From Portunus trituberculatus (lineage: Eukaryota; Arthropoda; Malacostraca; Decapoda; Portunidae), in the NCBI RefSeq assembly GCF_017591435.1, contig NC_059256.1, forward strand, positions 13,005,286-13,069,285: a stretch of DNA of 64,000 bases. The letters run 5' to 3'. The number at the start of each line of letters is the position of its first letter. Within the stretch, counting starts at the first letter, position 1. Both the position numbers and the translations under genes were made by a program. Positions 1 through 10,699 of this stretch are shown one piece after another. The notes beneath the pieces are model-generated. The model had not been told where the DNA came from. It did no database searches and worked only from the letters and a program-made list of their open reading frames with translations.

Positions 1-134
1 AATAATAATATTAAATGAACTTTCGGCACTGTCCCCGAGAAACCGTCCCTCGCGCTCGCCTCGATTCCCGGCTCCCACTTCTCTGCTCCTCCACCCAGCT
101 GATTTGACGTCACATATATGAAGCCAAGCTATTG

Positions 135-138
<4 letters not shown>
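1..138. other. No gene; CRE-like and inverted CCAAT motifs
   Basis: No coding sequence is recognised here. A palindromic CRE core TGACGTCA lies at 105-112 and an inverted CCAAT box (ATTGG) at 131-135, just before a GA microsatellite. These are short motifs and may be chance; no transcript start can be assigned. Confidence 0.15.

Positions 139-193
<55 letters not shown>
139..193. repeat. (GA)n microsatellite
   Basis: Uninterrupted AG/GA dinucleotides of about 55 bases, directly upstream of a LINE fragment. Confidence 0.95.
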
Positions 194-196
<3 letters not shown>

Positions 197-204
197 TTTC
201 AAAA

Positions 205-430
205 TTTGATTTCAAAACTGCCCTCCTACGGCTTCTATCCTTCTCTCTGTAACTTCATCTCAAGTTTCCTTTCCGACCGTTCTATTGCAACCGTGGTAGA
301 CAGCCACTGCTCTTCTCCTAAATCTATTAACAGTGGTGTTTCTCAGGGTTCTGTTCTGTCACCCCCTCTCTTCCTAATATTCATCAATGATCTTAACCAA
401 ACTTCTTGCCCTTGCCCTTGCACTGTGTAT
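205..430 (+). pseudogene. Reverse transcriptase fragment, LINE family E
   Basis: Translation from about 206 reads ISKLPSYGFYPSLCNFISS and then the conserved RT block GVSQGSVLSPPLFLIFINDL, which belongs to the part of reverse transcriptase just before the catalytic YxDD loop. The same protein stretch recurs at about 44462-44600, so both are pieces of one family, here called E (Jockey/CR1-like by motif style). There is no start codon, the fragment lacks both ends, and it stops at the palindrome beginning at 431. It is a dead fragment left by a LINE, not a host gene. The clade assignment is an inference from RT motifs only. Confidence 0.75.
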
Positions 431-496
431 CACTTTTCATTATATAGTCTTTTTCTGCGAAGCGCTTCGCAGAAAAAGACTATATAAAGAAAAGTG
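431..496. repeat. 66-bp near-perfect palindrome
   Basis: Two 33-base arms meet with no spacer between 463 and 464 (centre GAAGC|GCTTC). The outer ends read CACTTTTC and GAAAAGTG. Only one base pair mismatches (a T/A difference about 24 bases from the centre). It could be a foldback terminal repeat pair of a small DNA transposon, or an inverted-junction artefact of assembly. Confidence 0.9.
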
Positions 497-498
497 AT

Positions 499-1641
<1,143 letters not shown>

Positions 1642-1645
1642 AGTG

Positions 1646-1694
<49 letters not shown>

Positions 1695-1776
1695 CAGTAG
1701 CAGCAGCAGCAGCAGTAGCAGCAGCAGCAGTAGCAGTAGTAGTAGTAGTAGGTAGTAGTAGTAGGTAGTAGTAGTA
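1642..1776. repeat. (AGT)n/(AGC)n compound microsatellite
   Basis: AGT triplets change to AGC-rich triplets around 1695-1730 and back to AGT. Long homopolymeric ORFs here (Leu, Tyr, Thr or Ala runs) are by-products of the repeat. Confidence 0.95.
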
Positions 1777-2110
1777 GTGGTCTCTTCCTGTGAGGAATGG
1801 CGAGACACTTAGCTGACGCTTAATCAGTGTCAGTGTCCTCTTTGATAAAATACGGCTGCGTCCAGGGCAGTTTTCTTCACTGGTGCTAATTTTCCGGTAT
1901 TGTCTCTGCATCGCTTCAACCAGCGTTGTACTGTTCTTAGTAGGAGTCCTGTCTCCTTTGAAATATGCTTAGAGCCAAAACCACCTTCCGGAGTGAGTCA
2001 ATAAGGGCTATATTGACTGGGGATATTTGATGTTTACGTGCCATTGACACTTAAGTTTCCACACCAATATGAAAGAGAACGAAGAAAACTGACACACTGT
2101 GCGGGGAGGG
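1777..2110. other. No gene recognised
   Basis: No motif, repeat or coding signal that I can support. Confidence 0.4.
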
Positions 2111-2610
2111 NNNNNNNNNNNNNNNNNNNNNNNNNNNNNNNNNNNNNNNNNNNNNNNNNNNNNNNNNNNNNNNNNNNNNNNNNNNNNNNNNNNNNNNNNN
2201 NNNNNNNNNNNNNNNNNNNNNNNNNNNNNNNNNNNNNNNNNNNNNNNNNNNNNNNNNNNNNNNNNNNNNNNNNNNNNNNNNNNNNNNNNNNNNNNNNNNN
2301 NNNNNNNNNNNNNNNNNNNNNNNNNNNNNNNNNNNNNNNNNNNNNNNNNNNNNNNNNNNNNNNNNNNNNNNNNNNNNNNNNNNNNNNNNNNNNNNNNNNN
2401 NNNNNNNNNNNNNNNNNNNNNNNNNNNNNNNNNNNNNNNNNNNNNNNNNNNNNNNNNNNNNNNNNNNNNNNNNNNNNNNNNNNNNNNNNNNNNNNNNNNN
2501 NNNNNNNNNNNNNNNNNNNNNNNNNNNNNNNNNNNNNNNNNNNNNNNNNNNNNNNNNNNNNNNNNNNNNNNNNNNNNNNNNNNNNNNNNNNNNNNNNNNN
2601 NNNNNNNNNN
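2111..2610. other. Assembly gap (500 N)
   Basis: Exactly 500 undetermined bases, the same length as the two other gaps in the window, so the number is a placeholder. Confidence 1.
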
Positions 2611-2973
2611 AGAGGTGAGGATGATAAAAGGAAAAGAAGATAGCAATAGAGGAAAAACGTAGATGTCCGATTGCAGTGAATATTTATTCTGTCCCTGTTA
2701 ATTTTGTTATAGATCCATGTGCCCACTCATATCCAATGCAACATTAAGTTTCAGTAGTTTTTTACTTGCTGTATTCTATCGAATCACTTATATAATTTAG
2801 CTAGATTTGACCAGACTGATTGTGAAGCCCAGTATTTATCCAGTCCTTTTTCTACGCTTACAACTAGTTTTGTGTGATATTTGATTTCTTAAACGGAGTT
2901 TCTGATCAGCAAAAATATTATAGACGATAGGGTATGCGTATTCTGTCTTGCTACAGTGTGGAACAGCTCGGGA

Positions 2974-2975
<2 letters not shown>
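2611..2975. other. No gene recognised
   Basis: AT-rich sequence without coding or repeat signal that I can support. Confidence 0.4.

Positions 2976-3039
<64 letters not shown>
2976..3039. repeat. (GT)n microsatellite
   Basis: About 64 bases of GT/TG dinucleotides, ending at the outer edge of the inverted Penelope-like fragment. Confidence 0.95.
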
Positions 3040-3530
3040 ATGTTTCGTTGAAGGTGATACCTAATTCAGCATTCACTATCTTTTTGAGGATATTCTCTTT
3101 ATTCCCCAAGAGAGTCTTATTCTCTTTTAATAGTCTGTTTATTACCTCTCCGTAGATGGTATTTTTTTTTGCGTAGAGTAGTTTTTCAGGGTGTAGGTGA
3201 GAATGTGCTATATTGGCCATGCAGTGCGCTTAAATGTGGGCTGGGCACTACACGGCCAGTACAGCACATTCTCACCTACACCCTGAAAAAACTACGCTAC
3301 TGAAGAAGGCTCTATGAGCCGAAATCCCGGATCTAGCAAAAAATGACCACCTACGGAGAAGTCATAAACAGGCTGTTAAAAGAGAATAAGACTCTCTTTA
3401 GGAATAAAGATAATAGCCTCAGAAAGATAGTGAATGCTGAATTAGCCATCACCTTCAACGAAACATGCATTAGAGAAAATCTCCTGCCCATTTATGCCTG
3501 TATTCAGGCAGAGGTCCTGTCACTGTGATA
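3037..3530. mobile_element. Penelope-like 5' fragment folded back on itself
   Basis: The right half (+ strand, about 3345-3525) encodes YGEVINRLLKENKTLFRN and further IVNAELAITFNETCIRENLL, a style seen in the N-terminal part of Penelope-like element proteins. The left half (3037-3225) carries the same sequence on the minus strand, so the two form an inverted repeat with arms of about 190 and 212 bases around a loop at 3226-3257. The right arm alone contains about 40 extra bases (3299-3339) with CTGAAGA, a GGCTC/GAGCC stem and GAAA, resembling a hammerhead core. Inverted or partial terminal copies are common in Penelope-like elements. The family assignment is an inference. Confidence 0.5.
3300..3324 (+). 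ncRNA. Hammerhead-ribozyme-like core (candidate)
   Basis: The sequence CTGAAGA (fits core CUGANGA), one unpaired A, a 5-bp stem GGCTC/GAGCC with a 3-base loop, then GAAA. This is the order of the C3-A9 core, stem II and G12-A14 of hammerhead ribozymes, which are known from Penelope-like elements. I could not identify a convincing stem I/III or the cleavage triplet, and the extra A before stem II is a defect, so activity is doubtful. Confidence 0.3.
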
Positions 3531-3656
3531 TCCACTTGGCGCGTGGATTCCTCTGAGTAAATCCTGCAGTGCTTGGCATCCCTGTAGATGCGGGTGTGAG
3601 GTTTGGCGAGAGGGATCGCCTGTCTAGCAGCTTCCATGATAGAGGGATGGATTTGC
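3531..3656 (-). pseudogene. Unrecognised ORF fragment, likely of a mobile element
   Basis: A minus-strand frame covering 3470-3670 reads IHPSIMEAARQAIPLAK and onward without a stop. I do not recognise a family. It starts exactly where family A copy A1 ends, so it is probably the interrupted sequence into which A1 inserted. Confidence 0.3.
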
Positions 3657-3805
3657 CTTAGGCGCCGCAACAGCTGGGGTCATATAGCGCCGCAACTATA
3701 TTTAAAAAAAAAACTAAAAGTAGTTAAAAAATAAAATTAAAGTTAACTAAAAACTAAGACTACAATAAAATTAAATAAATCATTAAAATACATAAGAAAT
3801 AAAAT

Positions 3806-6800
3806 TTACAAATTGGGGAGGAGGCCCGCTTCTCCCAGAAAACTAAAAACGTCATGGCCAGGGGCCAGAGAAGCTGGTCCAAGAACCTTTGAGAGATAGT
3901 AGACACCGCTATCCCTACTGCGACAGCGGTAGAGGTAGCGGTGTCGTAACTCGATCAAACAAGGGCACTCCACCAACAAACAGTCATCATAGTAAGGTTG
4001 AGGGTCCTTGGTCACGAGGTACTTTTGTGTAAGATACGTGTGACCTATACCAAGTCGCGCCAATAAAGTCTGTGCACGTCGATCCCGGACATGGGTGTAA
4101 GTCCACTGAGGGAGTGTGGAAGTAGTAATCTCTCCCAATTTCGAGGTTGCGACCCCCGTTAGCCATCTCCTCTGCCAAATTATTGCAATCGCCACACGAA
4201 TTGCATGAAATACATCTCAAACCGGAACAGGGGAATGAGATGGAGCGCGACTTGCTGCCTCTTTAGCGAGGCGGTCTGCGTGTTCATTCCCTGGAACACC
4301 TACGTAACCAGGGACCCAACAGAACCCAACACGATATCCTCGTTGGTAAGAAGATATAGCAACCCCAGGGCTGATAAAACCAAAGGGTGAAGGGAAATAA
4401 AAGAGAGAGCTGTAAGAGCACTGCGACAGTCACTAAAAATTGTAAAAGACGAAACCGGGAGAGTAAAATAATCTGTAAAGCTAGGAATATGGCAGACAAC
4501 TCCGCAGTAAAGACGGAGGCTACCGAAGGAAGGCTGCCAGACCGATAAAAGAGGAAAACCACACTAAACCCAACGCCTGCGTCGGATTTGGAACCATCAG
4601 TAAAAACAGGGATATCATCAGAATGGATAAAAAGTGTTCTAAAAACCGTGTGTGGGACAGAGCTGGCAGAAAATCCTTCTTGCCATCCATGGCAGGAGGG
4701 CATAATGAAACAACCGGAAGCTGCCAATAACCAACTCGTGGGAGCCGGAAAGAGTAGACAGGAGTGGGGTCGATGGACAAATCCGCCATGAGGTTTGCCA
4801 CACGAAGGCCAAAAGGTTTAGGTAGACTCGGTCGAGTGACATACGCCTGCGAACGCGAGTCCCGCAACATTGACAGACAAGGGACAGAATCAGGAAGACG
4901 GTGGGTGCGAAACCAACACCGGAGCATCGAAGACTGGCGCCGGAGGTCGAGCGGCCAGAAACCAGCATCCACTAGAAGGCTAGGTATTGGAGATGTCCGA
5001 AATGCACCCGTAGCCAAGCGGACCCCAGCATGATGCACGGGGTCAAGCGTGCGTAGTCGTGCATCCGTTGCGGATGAGTAGATCTCACAGCCGTATTCCA
5101 GCTTTGGAAGTATGAGTGTACGGTGAAGCAGCAGCAACGTGTCCCTGTCCGCACCCCAAGAGGTGTGACTTAAAACCCGAAGAAGGGATAGTGCCGCCGA
5201 CAAGACGCTTTAAGAGAACGGAAATGGGGAACCCAGGTGAGACGGTTGTCAAACAAAGGCCAAGATATCGAGTCGCCTCCACGCATGAGAGGCGTCTATT
5301 GGCTAAATATAAATCAGGGTCTGGATGGACACCACGGTTGCGACAAAATGCATAGACACGGTCTTTGAGGTGGAGAATCGAAAACCGTTCATGTTGGCCC
5401 AACTGGACATTCGATTGATTGCCAGTTGGAGCTTGCGCTCAATCAGTGACATCCTAGCAGCAGCAAAGAGATGCACAAGTCGTCCACATATAAAGAGCTG
5501 TGAATGCCATCTGGTAGAGTATCTATAACACCATTTATGGCGACTGCGAATAGTGTAACACTAAGAATACTTCCTGTGGGACACCGTCATTTAGAGCAGT
5601 AGCATCGGAGAGAACACTCCCACTCGAACCCGTAAAAGACGTCTGGATAAAAACTGCTGGATAAAAATAGGAAGGTGGCCACGAAGACCAAAATTAAACA
5701 AGGAACGTAAAATGCCATGACACCAAGCTGTGTCGTAGGCCTTCTCCAGGTCAAAAACACTGTTACTTGATGGTGGTGATTAGCGAAGGCCTCACAAATA
5801 GAAGACTCTAGGGATAAAAGAGCATCAGTAGTAGACCTCATCTTTCGGAAGCCGTACTGTACCGATGACAAGTACTTCCCCTCTCCAAGTACCACATGAG
5901 TCTTACATTTACCATCTTTTCTAACACTTTACAAATGCAGGACGTCAAAGATATAGGACGGTAGTTCGTAGCCTGGAGATTATCTTTCCCAGGCTTCGGA
6001 AATGGGAGAACCACTGCCACAGCCCAAGAAGATGGAAAGTCACCGGTATGCCAAATCATATTATAAAGATTTAATAAAAGTTAAAAGCACTGTCAGACAT
6101 GTGGCGCAAGAAGGCATAAGGAATATCATCTGGGCCAGGAGAAGAGTCATGACACTGGGACAAAGCAGTCCGCAACTCGGAGGCAGAGAAGGGACATTAT
6201 AAGACTCCTCCTGTGGAAGAAAAATTTATGCCGAGAGATTCCATTCTCTGGCGGTGACGTGCGCCCGGGGCTGCAGGATGCCTCCGGGAAACACTGGCAA
6301 AGTGCTCCGCGAAGAGGTCGGCGACAGTCCTAGGGTCTGCCACCGTTCGCCCAGCAGACAACAAAACTGGTGGGGAAGGAGCAGAATACTTCCCAGCAAT
6401 TCGGCGGACTTTGTTAAAGACATCCGTAAGAGGGTGCGGGCATTAATGGAAGAGACATAAGCTTTCCAAGAGGCTCTTTGTGCCTCTTTCAAAACGCGGC
6501 GGGCCGAGCTCGGCAGCGCCGAAAAGCTTCCAGGCACTGCGGGTCCCCACGATGTCGCCGGAGACGAGAGAAAGCTGCCCGTTTCTCTTTCACCGCTGCA
6601 GTGCATGCTGCGTTCCACCAAGGAACGGGACGCTTAGTAAAGCGACCTGACGTCCTAGGGATTGTCTGAAGCGCTACTGAAATAAAAATCGGTAAAATAA
6701 TCAACAGCCTCAGCACAAGTAGAAAAGTCAGCCAACGGACGGATAAAAGAGCTAAGGTCTGTGAATCGAGGCCAATCTGCCTTGTCTAAAACCCAGCGTG

Positions 6801-7460
6801 GGGCCGGGACTGTGGCTCAGAGTTCACAGATTGTAATAAAATCGGAAAGTGGTCACTACCGTGTAAATCCGGTAGGACCCGCCAATTAAAATCAAGGAAA
6901 GAATTAGATGTACACAGAGAAAGATCGATAGCTGTAAAAGTCCCAGTAGGACTGTGGAAATGTGTAACATCCCCAGAATTTAAAACCTCCAATCCTCATC
7001 CTCAATAAAAGAACCGATTAAAACCCCACGAGGATTACTAGCACCTTCATCCCACAATGGGTGACGGCCGTTAAAATCTCCCAACAAAGAAAAGGCGGAG
7101 TCAGCTGACGCACCAGGCCGTCAAGCTCACCCCTGGAGACAGGAAGCCGAGGAGGAGATATAAACTGCAAATGGTGTACAGTCGTCCCATAAAGACCTTA
7201 ACAGCAACCACCTGAAGGGAGAGTTAAGTTGTAACGGGATAACAGGTATATCCTGACGGACTAGAATAGCTGTGCCACCGTGGTGGCCCTGGTCAGGAAA
7301 GGAGTGCTAAAAAGGCACGATAGCCAGGAGGACTAGAATAAGTACTATCACCTAGCATAGTCTCTTGTAGAGCTACACAGGCTGGAGAGAACTCCGACAG
7401 CAAAGCTCGGAGTTCCCCACGAGGCGCGAAGGCCTCTACAGTTCCACTGTAGAAGCTTGA
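3806..7460 (-). pseudogene. Family A ORF2 (A1): endonuclease, RT, RNase H
   Basis: In order on the minus strand: remains of the AP-like endonuclease (LLQWNCRGLRAS near 7450), the linker before RT (FTKRPVPWWNAACTAAVKEK near 6640-6580), RT blocks NYRPISLTSCICKVLEK (about 5970-5920), an RNase H start FTDGSKSDAGVGFSVVF (about 4610), and the C-terminal cysteine region. In the C-terminal zinc motif the bases between CDDC and VECP are shortened, so the histidine ligand is missing. Interrupted by at least ten frameshifts or stops. Neighbour ORF1 is separated by only a few bases, as in other copies. Confidence 0.75.
3902..3945 (-). repeat. Conserved 44-nt hairpin in ORF2 3' end (A1)
   Basis: Arms GACACCGCTA and TAGCGGTGTC plus an inner CTCTAC pairing with a slightly altered partner, loop of about 10 bases. 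The same hairpin occurs in A2, A4, A5 and A6. Confidence 0.85.
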
Positions 7461-7466
7461 AGATGA

Positions 7467-9350
7467 CTATTTGGGTGCAGTGGACGGGCGAGCCTTTTGA
7501 AGGCTGCCCGTGACTCACCTGACTAGAAATAATCAAGCGACGAGAAGACACCGGGAGTTGAGATGTGCCGGGTCGTTGGACCGCAGCCTTTCGGCCTACC
7601 GGTGAGTGATGCGAACCATCATCACTCCTACCGGTCCTCGGAGGACGAGGGTCAGGCTGGACTGCACTTTTGATACAGCGGGTCCACGAGGACGGCTGTG
7701 ACAATATCATCGGACGTCTCCATGCTAAGACCGTCCTCATCACAAGAAGCCCGATCTGAGACGGAGGGCGTCACAGAAGGCTGGACAGAAACAACTGGAG
7801 CTACCATTGCAGAACGGTCCCTGGAGGACTCACGATCATGTACACCGGGAGAAACCTTAGATTGTTTAGGCTGAGCTAAATCTATCGACTCCGCAGAGCC
7901 GCGGTGCCGTTTGGTCAGGCCCTTCAAAGGCTTAGGAGATACAGGTGGCAAATGGACATCTACTACATGGGTTACTTTGGTCAAGTCCGTATTATTTTCG
8001 TCACTTCTAAGAGATGACTCAACCGAGTCATTGGACAAAAGGCAAACCTGTTAGCCAGATGAACAGGACCACCCGCCCCAACAGAGCGAGAGGTAGCAGG
8101 AGGAGTTGTCTTCGGACCGGCAGACTCAGCTGAAGAGCGAGCGGCCAATGAAGCATAAGATGTCGCACCAGTACCGTCCTTCTGGCGGTACAGGAGTTCA
8201 CGGCGGGCGCTACCTAAACTGATGAACTGACTGTTAGCAAGCTGTAAAATGTCCTGCTCCAGGCGATACCTAGGGCATTGCCTGGAACGTACCTGGTGAG
8301 CATCACGGCAATGAAACAATAAGCAGCAGCATTGCAATGCTCCTCAGAATGTGAGTCTAGTGCAGAGCAATTACCACATCGGGAAGCTTCCTTGCAGGAG
8401 CTTTTACCGTGACCGTACGAATAACATGAGAAACACTGAAGAGGGCGAGAAACAAAACGCCTCACCCTAAGATTAATAGGTCCGATATTAACACGGTCAG
8501 GAAGGGTGGAACCAAAAAGGTGAGAAGGACCATGTTGGAGGAGTTCCTCATCTTAGTCACCTTTTGGACTGAGCTAGGACACATTGCTAGTATTTCCTCC
8601 TCAGGAAATTCATAAAGATCCTGACTGTACACACAACCTTTACTGTAATTAAAGGTGGGATGTGCCTTAATAGTCTCAAACATGCTGTCAGAAGGGCATG
8701 GGAGATGTTGCAACATCCTTGCCTGCGTGATATCTTTGCTCGCACTAGCACCCCTTCCGTATTTCTTGAGGTTTCCTCAGGAATCGTGCCGATCTCTTTG
8801 GACAAGTACCGGAGGCATGGATGAAATTCCGCGCCCATTTCTGTAGTAGGCCACAAACCAACGTGGAGGCGGGATCTGGCGGACTTCAGGAACTGAATTC
8901 TCTGAATGGTTGTCAAAAGATTTGGGATGTAGTCCGTGTCACTGTCCGAAATATTGCGAGAGTGGAAAAGTTCTGTCTTAAAGCCAGAGCCAGCAAGGGC
9001 AGAGATGCTACATGTTCATAAGCCAAACGGGCTTCATCACATGACAGAAACGTTACATAGCAGCGGTTAGAAGGAAAGTCCTTATCATAAACAAGTCGAA
9101 TGCGAAGAACCGTGCCATACACCTTGAGAAGTGAGTGCAAGGCGTGATAAGAAAATGATGGGTTAACATTTACCATCACAAAGAGTCATATGCAGCAGAA
9201 ATACGTCCCTCAGAAGAACTCCCAGAACAGGAGACTGCTGGGAGGCTCTTGTGGAGGGGAATCCTCCTTCCCACTCAGACCTGAAGATGACGTCTCGCGG
9301 GCCAGGTCAGCCACCTCACGAGAACCTGACAGTTTTTTGTGTTTCACCAT
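7467..9350 (-). pseudogene. Family A ORF1 (A1), gag-like RNA-binding protein
   Basis: Starts at MVKHKKLSGSREVADLA; the start is supported by the equivalent ATG in copies A2-A4. An RRM-like segment (VMVNVNPSFSYHALHSLLK, then RIRLVYDKD and CYVTF) lies at about 9180-9000. Three cysteine/histidine knuckles follow near 8450-8280: C-x2-C-x4-H-x4-C (CFSCYSYGHGKSSC), then CGNC...HC, then a third that is damaged here by an indel. ORF1 proteins of this kind coat LINE RNA as a ribonucleoprotein; that role is family knowledge. The C-terminal half is Ser/Pro/acid-rich. The frame is split into several pieces by one-base indels. Confidence 0.75.
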
Positions 9351-9787
9351 ATATATAAAGTTAAACAAAAAATGGCTCCAGGGGCATGGGAAACCACCTA
9401 CTGAGACTACAATGGGAGGGAGCGCTGGCTGCCGTGGACGGGGTACCTCGTCCCCATGCGGACCAGTCGTTTTAAAAAAAGGTCCCACATGATACGAAAG
9501 TTTGTCCACGACAGAGCTGAGACTTCCCTCCCAAAGCATCCCAGCCTGGACACCCAACCATCCAGCACAGGACGGCCCCTATTGGGCGATCCTCCAGCAG
9601 GTGGCTCCGCTGGTCCACTGGCAGCCTACGTAGGAACCATTTAGTCTGGCCTCACTGGCGACCTTACTAGCATGGGTAGCCCTCTCCCCTCGAAAGGGCA
9701 GAGCAGGGCCTAAGCCCCTCTAGCCTAGCTCGCCAGGTCACAGGGCACGCAAGCCCCCACCACGACAAGGCGGTTCCCATCTGGGGG

Positions 9788-10240
9788 AAGTATATGTGTG
9801 TCACTGGACATCGTTGGCAGGTGGAAGGTCCCATAATCTGAATGACACGTAAATAGGTGGCGGCCAGCCTCATTAGGTGGTCTGTAAAAGCCAGTGGTGA
9901 TTAAAGTCTCCACAGCAAGCACTGTGTCATAGGCAGCCAGCTGAAAGAGGTCATGCATATCAAGTAATGCTTAGGCCTAGACATTGTAAATGACGCATAA
10001 GATGGATTGTACTTCACAGTCTAGTACAGAGAACAGAAGACCTGCCAGCATCAGATGACGGTGGAAAGCCAAAGGAAAGAGATGGTGGACTTCTCTGAGA
10101 GCCACGTCTCTTGTAACATGAAAATGTCAACCGTGTCATTCTGAGCCACCTCTAACAAGGAGGAGAGCTGCCTGAATAGGCAGTTCCACTGACAGATAGA
10201 ATTGATGTGTTTCTTCAGGGATGGATGGATTTTAATATTA
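9788..10240 (-). pseudogene. Endonuclease-start fragment of another LINE
   Basis: Minus-strand translation gives SICQWNC, then SSLLEVAQNDTVDIFMLQET followed by WL, the first conserved block of apurinic-type endonucleases of LINE ORF2 proteins. It stops after about 70 residues; a second frame further on (HDLFQLAAYDTVLAVETLI) looks like the continuation after an internal deletion. It is sandwiched between the 5' end of A1 and the 3' end of A2 and does not match family A ORF2. The family is not identified. Confidence 0.55.
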
Positions 10241-10602
10241 GGCGCCGCAACATCAACGGTCATATGGCGCCGCTACGATATTTTACTTTTAAACTAAAAG
10301 AAATTAAAAAGATAAAATCAAAGGTAACAAAAATACTAAAACTAAAATAAAATTCAATAAAACATTAAAATACATATAATAAACTTAAATAAAATGCATA
10401 AAATACTAAAACAAAGAAAACGATAAAATCAAATAATGGTAATTAAAAACAAAAGCTACAATAATATACATAAAACATTAAAATACATATATTAAAATCA
10501 AATAAAATCACAGCTTTGGGAGAAGGCCAGCTTCTCCCAAAAATCTAAAACGTCATGGCCTTGAGCCAGACACTTTGGTCCAAGGACCTTTGAGATATAA
10601 TA

Positions 10603-10646
10603 GACACCGCTATCTCTACCGCGACAGCGGTAGAGGTAGCGGTGTC
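10603..10646 (-). repeat. Conserved 44-nt hairpin in ORF2 3' end (A2)
   Basis: Same arms (GACACCGCTA / TAGCGGTGTC) and inner pairing as in the other copies. Confidence 0.85.
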
Positions 10647-10699
10647 GTTCTAATTTTCAAACTCTATCAAACTAGGGCACACCACTTGTGACAATCTTG

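Larger units (their letters stand above)
3657..9787 (-). mobile_element. LINE family A, copy A1 (near full length)
   Basis: On the minus strand the element runs from AGATGGGAACCGCC (5' end, near 9787) to the GCGGCGCC motif at the 3' end near 3661. It has a 5' leader (9787-9351), ORF1 (9350-7467) and ORF2 (about 7460-3806), then an AT-rich 3' UTR. At about 6.1 kb it is the only copy here retaining both ends and sets the family length. Presence of RNase H after RT and a gag-like ORF1 with CCHC knuckles fits the I superfamily (I/Nimb-like); the exact clade is an inference. Many frameshifts and stops make it inactive as assembled. Its 5' side abuts another LINE fragment (9788-10240). Confidence 0.85.

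Noticed and set aside
2008..2726. Long frames covering 2008-2726, 45304-46834 and 51204-52020
   Set aside because: They only appear long because the 500-N gaps contain no stop codons.
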